64,000 nt of DNA from Pedobacter sp. L105 (GTDB taxonomy: Bacteria > Bacteroidota > Bacteroidia > Sphingobacteriales > Sphingobacteriaceae). How positions within the stretch are numbered: the stretch's first letter is position 1; every line of letters starts with the position of its first letter. The stretch covers positions 62,001 through 126,000 of the forward strand of contig NZ_LMUP01000007.1 in the NCBI RefSeq assembly GCF_009765875.1, read 5' to 3'. This document shows positions 45,543 to 53,719 of the stretch, piece by piece. Both the position numbers and the translations under genes were made by a program. The notes under the pieces were generated by a model. The model worked only from the letters and a program-made list of their open reading frames with translations. It was not told the origin of the DNA and did no database searches.

Positions 45543-46409
45543 TTAATTGTTAACCGGCGGTTTGGTCAATAAAACCCTGTTTTTGAGGTCGTATTTATCT
45601 CCTGCCCTCAGTAAATAAAAAGGTATATTTTTCTTCACGATATTATCATAGTCATAGATGGCTACATAAGACTTACCCAATACCTCTAATTTGTCTTTTT
45701 GTATCCAGACCGCGGTTGCTTCGTCCAAACCAATTCCAATCAGTTTAGGGGATGCCTTAATAAAATCTACAAGGTCGAACTGCCTGTTACGAACAAACAA
45801 ATGCTGGTCTATTGCCGCATCTTTAAGAAAACCTAGTCCCTGCAAATGGTCTCCTATCAGGATTTCCGGTCCTTTGGTATCCCCTCTCCATAAAAATGAG
45901 CCTTGTATAGAAGCTCCTGCAGAGCTGCCCGCAATTACACCTCCCCGGTTCAGTACATCAAAAAAAGCCTGTTGTGTTAAAGTATTCAGATAAGAATCAG
46001 CTATCCGCCATTGGCGGCCGCCCAGGAAATAAACACCGGTAGCACGTTTTAAAGGAGCTATAAATTTTTCCGAATTGGCTTCAGCCAGGCTTTTGGTATG
46101 TAACAGTACCACATCTTTAATACCTGTTATCTTTTTCACCAGGTCTACATCTTTCTGATCAAATGCGGCGGAATCTCCTACAGCAGCAGACACCACTACA
46201 ATATGTGCATTATCTTTTCCGCCGGCAAGCTCTGTGAATTTGTTCCACACAGCAGGTGTAGTACCAACGTTGCCGCCAATGATCAGTAAAGATCCATTCT
46301 CAGGACCATGCCTTGTAGTAGATTTGGTGTTGATCTGGATAGGCGTTTGCGCAAATGAGGTGTAACTCATCAGCAAGATCGAAAAAGATAATAAAATAGG
46401 TTTCATCAT
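45543..46409 (-). CDS. Cyanophycinase-like S51-family serine peptidase
   Basis: This is a 288-residue secreted enzyme (signal ending SYTSFAQ). The S51 nucleophile Ser163 is in GVIAGSSAGASIQG, preceded by VYFLGGRQWR and followed by the GLGFLKDAAIDQHLFVRNRQF block carrying the catalytic His region and GIGLDEATAVW. Cyanophycinases cut beta-Asp-Arg dipeptides from cyanophycin, but periplasmic Bacteroidota members may act on other isoaspartyl peptides. No cyanophycin synthetase is nearby. It is monocistronic, between two convergent or tandem operons, with no obvious link to the glycan genes. Confidence 0.87.
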   Translation of the reverse strand: MMKPILLSFSILLMSYTSFAQTPIQINTKSTTRHGPENGSLLIIGGNVGTTPAVWNKFTELAGGKDNAHIVVVSAAVGDSAAFDQKDVDLVKKITGIKDVVLLHTKSLAEANSEKFIAPLKRATGVYFLGGRQWRIADSYLNTLTQQAFFDVLNRGGVIAGSSAGASIQGSFLWRGDTKGPEILIGDHLQGLGFLKDAAIDQHLFVRNRQFDLVDFIKASPKLIGIGLDEATAVWIQKDKLEVLGKSYVAIYDYDNIVKKNIPFYLLRAGDKYDLKNRVLLTKPPVNN

Positions 46410-46523
46410 TAGATTTCTTATGTTAATTAATTGATAAATAATACAATTATGTTGTCTTCTAAAGATAGCAGGAATATCAAATAAAGACTACACAATTGAT
46501 AGACTATAACAAAGGATTTACAT

Positions 46524-46590
46524 AAAAAAGCCCCGGTATGAATCGCAAGCTTTCAAATACTATTTGGAGGCTTGCAAATCACAACGGGGC
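46524..46590 (-). terminator. Intrinsic terminator of the RG-I SusCD operon
   Basis: On the minus strand GCCCCG...CGGGGC stems (46530-46535 and 46585-46590), with an inner GCAAGC/GCTTGC stem, are followed by TTTTTT at 46524-46529, 26 nt past the SusD stop. The central loop is long, but the U-tract is clear. Confidence 0.85.
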
Positions 46591-46615
46591 ATTGATGAGT
46601 TGCTCAAAAAATCTA

Positions 46616-48109
46616 TTATTGATATCCTGGATTCTGCGTATATAATCCCGGAGCAGTACTCAATTCAGCACCCGGAACAGGATAAATTACATAATTAGGA
46701 ACAATCTCGTTGATCTTGGTAATTCCGTCGGCTACTCTCCAGGCGTTCATTTGGGTAACTGCCAATCCTTCACGTACCAGGTCATTCCAGCGCAGGCCTT
46801 CACCTAAAAATTCACGCTGACGTTCTGCCATTAAGGTAGGTAAATCAACATTGGACAATGGTCCAACACCCGCCCTTGTACGCACCTGGTTAACAATAGC
46901 GTCTACATCTGCCTGTGAACCCGGGGCACCATGAAGGATACATTCCGCTTTCATCATCAGCACATCGGTATAACGAAGTACGATGAAGTTAATTGGCCAG
47001 TCTGTTCCGCTGGTACCCTTTTTAGTGATGTCGATATATTTTTTAATGAAAGGGCCTAAAGTGTAAGTAGTAGCTACATTAAACGGATAACGCACATCAG
47101 TGCCGCTAACCGTGTTGGTAGTATAAGAATTTACCAGGCTGGTAGTTACCGGAAAAGTACTTGTACCATAACCATTTCCATAAATATTGGAAATCTTCAG
47201 GTTTGTCCAGTACAGCACAGGAACCAGGTTGGAAGGAAAACTGGCACCATTTAAACTACTGGCAAATTGTACATCAAACACCACTTCACTATTGTCTTCA
47301 TTACTGTAAGAAAATATGTTGGCGTAATTCGCGCCAAAACTATAGGGACTGCCTGTAATGATCTGATCAAACAAGGCCGCAGCCTGTGTGTATTGATTAC
47401 TGGCTAAACCAGGTCCGTTTACACCATAAGTTGGTCCCGATTTGGTTAAATAAACCAATCCTAAGAGGCCTTTGGCAGCATAAGAAGTTGCCCTGCCCAG
47501 ATCAGAACCGGTAAAACTTGCCGGCAGGTTGGCCGCTGCATAGGTTAGATCTGCTTCGATAGTAGCATACACATCAGCCACAGAGCTGCGTGGTATAGTC
47601 AATACTTCTGCTGCAGTTTTTGGTGTGGTTAATATAGGCACCTGTCCAAAAAGACGTAGCAATTGAAAGTAATAAAAGCCACGTAAAAACCGGGCTTCGG
47701 CAGTATACCGGGTAACCAGCGCGTCGCTGCCCACAACAGAACCCTTAGTGGTCAGTGCCTGAAGCAAAGTATTCACATTATAGATTCCGTTAAAATTACT
47801 TTGCCACGCGCTGGTGACGAAAGCAACGGTGGTAATATTAGGAGAGAAATTATTGATTCCGTCCCAATCCCTGTTTCCGTCGGAGGTTGCATTGATATCA
47901 TCACTTCGCATTTCTCCTAAAAACATCTGCTGACTCGGATAAGCACTCAATGTGGAGTAGGCACCATTTAAGCCCTGCACAAAATCACTGTTGTTGGTAT
48001 AAAAATTTTGAGTCGCGATGCTGGATACCGGCGTTTGGTCCAGCTGTTTTTTACAACTGCCCAGCAGGATAGCCAGAGGGAGTATAAGTAAGTATTTATA
48101 GGTCTTCAT
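46616..48109 (-). CDS. SusD/RagB-family lipoprotein of the RG-I locus
   Basis: This is a 497-residue lipoprotein with lipobox Cys19 (AILLGSCKKQLDQTPV). SusD helices carry EARFLRGFYYFQLLRLFGQV, LTIPRSSVADVYATIEADLT and TSYAAKGLLGLVYLTK, and the C-terminal block is VLRYTDVLMMKAECILHGAP then LMAERQREFLGEGLRWNDLV and NYVIYPVPGAEL. It is the surface glycan-binding partner of the SusC encoded 17 nt upstream, with an intrinsic terminator right after it. The enzymes to the right point to rhamnogalacturonan-I fragments as ligand. Confidence 0.94.
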   Translation of the reverse strand: MKTYKYLLILPLAILLGSCKKQLDQTPVSSIATQNFYTNNSDFVQGLNGAYSTLSAYPSQQMFLGEMRSDDINATSDGNRDWDGINNFSPNITTVAFVTSAWQSNFNGIYNVNTLLQALTTKGSVVGSDALVTRYTAEARFLRGFYYFQLLRLFGQVPILTTPKTAAEVLTIPRSSVADVYATIEADLTYAAANLPASFTGSDLGRATSYAAKGLLGLVYLTKSGPTYGVNGPGLASNQYTQAAALFDQIITGSPYSFGANYANIFSYSNEDNSEVVFDVQFASSLNGASFPSNLVPVLYWTNLKISNIYGNGYGTSTFPVTTSLVNSYTTNTVSGTDVRYPFNVATTYTLGPFIKKYIDITKKGTSGTDWPINFIVLRYTDVLMMKAECILHGAPGSQADVDAIVNQVRTRAGVGPLSNVDLPTLMAERQREFLGEGLRWNDLVREGLAVTQMNAWRVADGITKINEIVPNYVIYPVPGAELSTAPGLYTQNPGYQ

Positions 48110-48126
48110 TTCGATATTTTTATTAA

Positions 48127-51100
48127 TTAAAATCCAAAGTTTACACCAATGGAAGCTGTTTTACTTAAAGGCATAGAACCGTAGTCACCGGCAATTCCAT
48201 AACTGCCGTTACCGCTTACATTGGTATTTTGTGCTTCCGGATTTGCGCCACCTTTATAATCATCATGTGAGAAATAGTTTTCCAATGAGATGAATACCCT
48301 GGCAGAACTGATGGATGGGGTACGGAATAATTTTTTCAGATTATAACCTAACCTGATATCCTGTATACGGAAGAAATTAGTAGAATAGATCCAGTCGGAC
48401 GTTACCGCTGGATTGGTATAGGTTGCCCCATATTTACCCCTTACGGCATTAGGATCCTGGTTGGTTGCAGAGTAATTGTCCCTCCATAAACCCAGTATAT
48501 TAGCTGTGGTACTGCCTGGAAAATCTATCGCGCGACCTAAGTAAGATAAGATGGAACCGCCATGCTGGCCATATGTTTGTATCGTCAGGTCAAAATCTTT
48601 ATACTTAAATGTATTTGTCCATCCCCAGGTATATTTAGGTGTAGGCTGTCCATCAACCACGCGGTCGGCCGCAGTGATTTTACCATCGCCATTGGCATCC
48701 AGGAATTTCTCATCACCTACGGTTTCGCCGGATACTTTAGCTACTTTAGGATTGGCCATATCTGCTGCCGTCAGGATACCTGTCACTTTAGTTACGTAAT
48801 AACTAAATTCGGGCAGTCCTTCCTGTAACAGGTAAGGTGCATTACTTCCACTATAGGCCGATGCAATTTGTATGGGCGCATGTGTTGGGCCAAGGTTGGT
48901 TACTGTATTTTTATTGAATGCAATATTGGCATTCATAGACCACTGGAAATCAGCAGTCTTAACATTGACCGTGTTTACACTAAATTCCAATCCTTTGTTC
49001 ACCACTGCACCGATGTTCTGCAGACTGGATGTAAATCCGCTGGCAGCCAGTACAGGAAGGTTTAACAACAGGTCGGTATTCTTTTTATTGTAAGCATCAA
49101 AAGTGAAATTGATCCGGTTTTTCAACAGGCTTAAATCTAAACCTGCGTCATACGTATTAGATGTTTCCCATTTTAATGCAGGGTTAGCCAATCCTGATCC
49201 CACCTGTCCGGTTGCACTAACAGGAGTATTACCACCAAATACATAAGAACCGTTAACCAGGGTAGAAATAGAACTGTAGTTACCTATATTGTTGTTACCA
49301 GATTTACCCCAGCTTAACCTTAGTTTTAAATCTGAAATAGCCGTAACATCTTTTAGGAAGGATTCCTGTGAAACCCTCCATCCGGCAGATGCCGAGGGGA
49401 ATGTTCCATAACGGTTATCAGGACCAAATTTAGAAGAGGCATCCCTTCTGATGGTACCGGATAAAAGGTATTTATCCTTGAAAGCATATTGTAACCTGCT
49501 ATAGTAAGAAAACAGCGTATTGTTATCTTCACTGGTTGTACCGGTAGTGGTTACGCCAGCAGAATTGGCAATGGCATTACTCAGGGTGTTCACCAGGTCG
49601 TTGGCAAATCCGCCCGCTGTAGCAATGCTGGCCAGTTCTTCGTGAACGATATTATAAGATACGCCTGCTACAACTGATATCGTATGATCTTCAGCAATTT
49701 TTTTGGTGTAGGTTAAGGTGTTCTCATTTAAGAAATTCTGTTTTTTATAGTCTGCATAAGATCCTGTAGAATACAAACCAGGATTGGTTTGTAATGCAGA
49801 GGACGCACCTACAGTAACCTGATCTGAAGTATAAGTTTTGGTGTTCTGATCAAGGTTATCATAATTTACAGTTGTTTTAAAGTCCAGTCCGGGTATGATG
49901 GTATACACACCATAAATTGACGTCAGCAATCTTGAACTTTTAACCGTATTGATTGCTGTGTTCAGAAAAGCATAAGGACTGATCAGTTTAGGACTGCCCC
50001 AGGCGTAGGTAGAAGTTCCATAAGCACCAGAATTGATCCCTGTAGAACTTTCTACAATAGGCACCATCTGTGCCAGTTTCATCAGCTGGTTATCTTTTCC
50101 TTCGGCAGGAGGGGCATTGTTAATAGAATAAGTAGGTGCAAGGTTAATTCCGAATTTGAGTTTTTTGCCCACATTGGTTTCTACGTTTGCACGCATGCCA
50201 TAGTTTTTATAGTTAGAGTTGATCAGTGTACCATCCTGGTTCAGGTAATTACCTGAAATAAAATAATGCGCGTTCTCAGATCCACCACTGGCAGACAATT
50301 CATAATTCTCATAAGCCGCTTTACGGTATACTTCATCCTGCCAGTCTACATAATCTAATCCCGGGTGGCCAGGTTCGGCCCAACGCGGATCGGTCATGTA
50401 AGTAGTGTTGATTGTACCCACCGGCAAGCCCAGAATAGCAGCACGCTGCGCATTGGTTTGTGTAGCCGTTCTTCCGGTACCAGAAGCTACCCATGCGGTA
50501 TTGGCCACATCTGTTGCCATGTTCACCCATTCATCTGCACTTAGTAAATCCAGTTTTCTGGAAACCTGACTTACACCTGTATTTGCATTGAAGGAGATCT
50601 TTGCTTTTCCGTTACCCCCTTTTTTGGTGGTGATGATCACCACGCCATTTGCTGCACGTGATCCGTAGATTGCTCCTGCAGCTGCATCTTTTAATACCTG
50701 AACACTTTCTATATCATTTGGGTTCAGGTTATCCAGCGGGCTATGGGAAATAGCTCCGGAAGAACTCTGACTGGCAACATCCAGAGGGAAGCCGTCCAAT
50801 ACATACAAAGGTTCATTTCCTGCGGTGATAGACCCTGTTCCGCGGACCAGGATACTTAAACCTGCACCAGGCATGCCCGACTGCTGTCTTACCTGCACAC
50901 CTGCCATCTGGCCGATCAGTGCCTGTTCAACTCTTACAATGGGTTTTTCTTCAATATTTTTAGCATCAAAAGTAGCTACTGCGCCTAATACATCAGCTTT
51001 CTTCTGTGTTCCGTAACCTACTACCACTACTTCATTCAGCGCACTTTGATCCTGTTCAAGATTTACAGACAATAAGGTCTGTCCACCATAAACCACTTCT

Positions 51101-51453
51101 TTAGTTTTGTAACCGATATAACTAAATGAAAGTACCGGACGTTCTTCAGGGCTGATCAGCAGAAACTCTCCATTGGTATTAGTGGAAGTTACTTTATCTG
51201 ATCCTTTGATCCGGACACTCACGCCGGGTAATGGAAGCCCTTTTTCATCAGTCACCTTTCCCTTAATGGTGATAGGTGCAGCTGCTGTTCTTGATTTTAG
51301 TACCTGAGCCAGGCTGGTATGATCCAGCAATATTGTATTTCCTTTAACCTTAGCTGATGCCTGTATAAATAATACGGAGGTAAGGGTAAGAATTAGGCCT
51401 GTCTTTAATATATATGTATAGGAGCCCTGAGCAGACTCTCCAATTTTTTTCAT
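48127..51453 (-). CDS. SusC/RagA-family TonB-dependent transducer receptor of the RG-I locus
   Basis: At 1108 residues, the N-terminal part beyond the signal (LTSVLFIQASAK) includes a short region resembling the STN secretin/TonB signalling domain (NTILLDHTSLAQVLK). Such domains contact FecR-type anti-sigma factors. Then come the carboxypeptidase-regulatory-like domain (LPLPGVSVRIKG), LNEVVVVGYGTQ, plug motifs (ILVRGTGSITAGNEPLYVLD, LKDAAAGAIYGSRAANGVVI) and the barrel, ending ASIGVNFGF. The STN-like remnant fits the FecR-like/sigma genes directly upstream, so ligand binding is probably sensed and the locus induced. Confidence 0.94.
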   Translation of the reverse strand: MKKIGESAQGSYTYILKTGLILTLTSVLFIQASAKVKGNTILLDHTSLAQVLKSRTAAAPITIKGKVTDEKGLPLPGVSVRIKGSDKVTSTNTNGEFLLISPEERPVLSFSYIGYKTKEVVYGGQTLLSVNLEQDQSALNEVVVVGYGTQKKADVLGAVATFDAKNIEEKPIVRVEQALIGQMAGVQVRQQSGMPGAGLSILVRGTGSITAGNEPLYVLDGFPLDVASQSSSGAISHSPLDNLNPNDIESVQVLKDAAAGAIYGSRAANGVVIITTKKGGNGKAKISFNANTGVSQVSRKLDLLSADEWVNMATDVANTAWVASGTGRTATQTNAQRAAILGLPVGTINTTYMTDPRWAEPGHPGLDYVDWQDEVYRKAAYENYELSASGGSENAHYFISGNYLNQDGTLINSNYKNYGMRANVETNVGKKLKFGINLAPTYSINNAPPAEGKDNQLMKLAQMVPIVESSTGINSGAYGTSTYAWGSPKLISPYAFLNTAINTVKSSRLLTSIYGVYTIIPGLDFKTTVNYDNLDQNTKTYTSDQVTVGASSALQTNPGLYSTGSYADYKKQNFLNENTLTYTKKIAEDHTISVVAGVSYNIVHEELASIATAGGFANDLVNTLSNAIANSAGVTTTGTTSEDNNTLFSYYSRLQYAFKDKYLLSGTIRRDASSKFGPDNRYGTFPSASAGWRVSQESFLKDVTAISDLKLRLSWGKSGNNNIGNYSSISTLVNGSYVFGGNTPVSATGQVGSGLANPALKWETSNTYDAGLDLSLLKNRINFTFDAYNKKNTDLLLNLPVLAASGFTSSLQNIGAVVNKGLEFSVNTVNVKTADFQWSMNANIAFNKNTVTNLGPTHAPIQIASAYSGSNAPYLLQEGLPEFSYYVTKVTGILTAADMANPKVAKVSGETVGDEKFLDANGDGKITAADRVVDGQPTPKYTWGWTNTFKYKDFDLTIQTYGQHGGSILSYLGRAIDFPGSTTANILGLWRDNYSATNQDPNAVRGKYGATYTNPAVTSDWIYSTNFFRIQDIRLGYNLKKLFRTPSISSARVFISLENYFSHDDYKGGANPEAQNTNVSGNGSYGIAGDYGSMPLSKTASIGVNFGF

Positions 51454-51563
51454 AAATTTAACATGATTTAAGTAAAAGGTTGAACCGGCTGCAACGCCAA
51501 TTGATTCCGGTTCGCTGATCGAAATCAGAGGGGAAATACTTTGGTATTTCCCTGATTAGAGGG

Positions 51564-52142
51564 TTAGTAAATAATGATTATCTTCTCACCCTCCTTCCTA
51601 TACCTGAATTCATTACTGAACTGAAGTGTATTTAAAACTGTATTTAAGCCGGCATCTTTAAAGCTGCCTGTAAACCTGTAATCTTTAACTTTTGGATTTT
51701 GAATAATGAGCTGAATGTCATATCGTTTTTCGAGCATTGGCAGAATAGCTTCGAACCGTTCATTACTAAAACTTAATTCCTGATGGATCCAGTTTAATTC
51801 AGCGGACTGATTACGACCGTAAAAATGAACACCAGCTACCAAACCTGATATCAATGCAACTGAAGCTGCTATTTTAGTCTGAAAGAACTTGTTTGCACGA
51901 GTATTTTCATCTCCATTTGAATTGACCTTTTTAACCGGTGTAGGAGTTATAGTTTCATTCTCCGTTATTTTAGACTGAATTTTCATAAACAATGCTTCCT
52001 CCTCTTCTGCCGGAACGGATTTTCTTTCCGTAATGGATTCCTGCATCGCATCATACCATTTGAAGAGATAATACTCTTCTTCAGGGCTGGATGTGCCATT
52101 CAGGTACGTTTCCATTAATTGGTGAAATTGTTTTTTTGTCAT
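51564..52142 (-). CDS. Short FecR-like anti-sigma/transducer protein
   Basis: This 192-residue inner-membrane protein has an N-terminal cytosolic anti-sigma region (KKQFHQLMETYLNGTSSPEEE), one TM helix (about 89-107, ASVALISGLVAGVHFYG) and a C-terminal DUF4974-type domain (SFSNERFEAILPMLEKRYDI, TGSFKDAGLNTVLNTLQFSN). The usual FecR beta domain between TM and DUF4974 is missing; family members normally exceed 300 residues. The frame is intact with no sign of a frameshift, so it looks like a compact form, perhaps still able to bind SusC's STN domain through DUF4974. It lies 54 nt after the sigma gene and 110 nt before SusC. Confidence 0.85.
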   Translation of the reverse strand: MTKKQFHQLMETYLNGTSSPEEEYYLFKWYDAMQESITERKSVPAEEEEALFMKIQSKITENETITPTPVKKVNSNGDENTRANKFFQTKIAASVALISGLVAGVHFYGRNQSAELNWIHQELSFSNERFEAILPMLEKRYDIQLIIQNPKVKDYRFTGSFKDAGLNTVLNTLQFSNEFRYRKEGEKIIIIY

Positions 52143-52196
52143 TATATAGGTGAGTGTTAAAAGAGACCTGTTGCCCCCAAAGGATATGCTGATTAT

Positions 52197-52781
52197 TTAG
52201 CAATAGCTACAACAACACAGCGAGAGGAGTAAAATTGCAGGCAAAAAATCACCCAGACTAACGCGGAGTTTGCGAATAGCTATGGTAATCTGGTTCTCCA
52301 CAGTTTTTGGAGAAAGGGAAAGCTGAAGGCTGATCTCCCTGTTGGACAGGCATTCTACGCGACTCATCGCAAATATCATCCTGCATTTTTCCGGCAGACC
52401 TGATAAACCTGAGAAAAAAGCAGAAGAAACTTCTCTTTCAGCCAGCACATGCTCTGTGCTTCTACACAAAGGCAATTCATGTTCTACATCAAAAATATCC
52501 TCATGGTATTTTCCTGAACGGATAACTTTAAATACCTGGAATCTTGTTACTGCATATAAATATGCATTTAAAGAATCTATTTGCTGCGTGGCACGCTTGT
52601 TCCAGAGCTGTAGAAAAACTTCCTGGATGATGTCTTTACTTAAATTATCATCCTTCAGCATTTTAAATGCCTGATGATACAGCCGTTTAAAATACCGGTG
52701 ATACAATTCCTTAAAGGCATTGTTATCATTATTCTTAAGCAATTCAAGCAGCTCCTGATCTGAACGAAGTGCTGTTTCCAT
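52197..52781 (-). CDS. ECF RNA polymerase sigma factor with hydrophobic Cys-rich tail
   Basis: About 194 residues from the ATG at 52781. A longer frame from 52841 exists, but a perfect -7 box lies between the two ATGs, so the shorter start is preferred. Region 2 is AFKELYHRYFKRLYHQAFKM then IIQEVFLQLWNKR; region 4 is LPEKCRMIFAMSRVECLSNR and LSLSPKTVENQITIAIRKLR. After region 4 the protein ends FLPAILLLSLCCCSYC: a short hydrophobic stretch with four Cys, unusual for a cytosolic sigma factor. It activates the SusCD operon when released by the FecR-like protein 54 nt downstream. Confidence 0.9.
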   Translation of the reverse strand: METALRSDQELLELLKNNDNNAFKELYHRYFKRLYHQAFKMLKDDNLSKDIIQEVFLQLWNKRATQQIDSLNAYLYAVTRFQVFKVIRSGKYHEDIFDVEHELPLCRSTEHVLAEREVSSAFFSGLSGLPEKCRMIFAMSRVECLSNREISLQLSLSPKTVENQITIAIRKLRVSLGDFLPAILLLSLCCCSYC

Positions 52782-52805
52782 ATTACTAAATCGATTAGTC
52801 CGTGT

Positions 52806-52813
52806 CAAATATA
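52806..52813 (-). promoter_or_regulatory. -7 box of the sigma factor gene
   Basis: The minus strand reads TATATTTG, a perfect TAnnTTTG, 24 nt before the ATG at 52781 and after the alternative ATG at 52841. It decides the sigma-factor start. No clear -33 TTTG is seen. Confidence 0.5.
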
Positions 52814-52974
52814 CAATAAGTTCTATATATTTAGTAGACATTGCGGGTAATCATCAGATTTTATTGAATTACGTCAAAATACTGCCGGTTTTTATCAAGA
52901 TACAGTTGGTTTGAGGATGATGACATCATCAGTTTAGCCTGGAAAGCTGATGATGGATGTTGAGTGTGGCAGAA

Positions 52975-53688
52975 TTACAGCTGGTAAATCTTTAGATTCA
53001 GGATCTCCTGATTAGATTTAGTAGACCGAAAGCCAAAGTATCCTTCAGTAAGGAGCTGCGGATCATTGAAAGAAAACCAGCGTTGCTGATCTACCCAAAA
53101 AGAGACCTCCCCATTCTTTACCACCAGATCAATGTGATAGGTCTTGTTAGGTATTAGTAAATGTGAAGGATCTGTATATTCGGCAATCAGATCTCTTTTA
53201 CCCTTGCCATTATATTTCCTGAAGCGCGTGGTGGTATTGTAATTGCCGCCCATCCCCACATAATATAACTGCAGGTTATTATAAGATTCCAGTTCCCCAT
53301 TCCTGGTGAATAAATCTGTATTGGCAGGATCTGATGCCATCCAGAATTGATTGAGATCCGAAATCCGGTCTAAAGTTCCGCCGGAAGAGATCACCTTCCT
53401 GTCATAACTGATCCTGATATTTCCTGTAAGTTTCTTTTTAAGCCATACAGTTACTCCATGTGTAGTACGAAGGATAAGCTTTCCTTTTTGTGTACCAACA
53501 AAATCACCTGCAGAATCAATGTATTCCACTCTCCAGGTGGCTGAATCCAACCTGGAACCAAAATGATCTTTATAGACCAGTGTTCCCCCTTTTAAGGAAT
53601 TTTGGGCAGTCTGCACCTGGGCCGAAAGGTGATTAACAGCCATTAGGAAAATAAAAAACAAAGGGAGCTTAAGGGATCTTTTCATCAA
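52975..53688 (-). CDS. Secreted DUF6250-type protein (rhamnogalacturonan-associated)
   Basis: This is a 237-residue exported protein (signal ending VNHLSAQ). It is a concanavalin/laminin-G-like beta sandwich: TLVYKDHFGSRLDSATWRVE, KLILRTTHGVTVWLKKKL, then the core DLNQFWMASDPANTDLFTRN and YNNLQLYYVGMGGNYNTTTR, ending WVDQQRWFSFNDPQLLTEGY and FGFRST. This matches the DUF6250 family, which I associate with RG-I lyase loci. It is 31 nt downstream of the PL26-like lyase, so probably in the same transcript. It may be a lyase, a hydrolase or a carbohydrate-binding accessory; no catalytic residues can be assigned. Confidence 0.72.
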   Translation of the reverse strand: MMKRSLKLPLFFIFLMAVNHLSAQVQTAQNSLKGGTLVYKDHFGSRLDSATWRVEYIDSAGDFVGTQKGKLILRTTHGVTVWLKKKLTGNIRISYDRKVISSGGTLDRISDLNQFWMASDPANTDLFTRNGELESYNNLQLYYVGMGGNYNTTTRFRKYNGKGKRDLIAEYTDPSHLLIPNKTYHIDLVVKNGEVSFWVDQQRWFSFNDPQLLTEGYFGFRSTKSNQEILNLKIYQL

Positions 53689-53719
53689 TATATATTAGTT
53701 TAAAGTGCTTAGGAAGTTA

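Noticed and set aside
45543..46409. Cyanophycin degradation pathway
   Set aside because: Only a secreted S51 peptidase is present, with no isoaspartyl dipeptidase or cyanophycin synthetase nearby.
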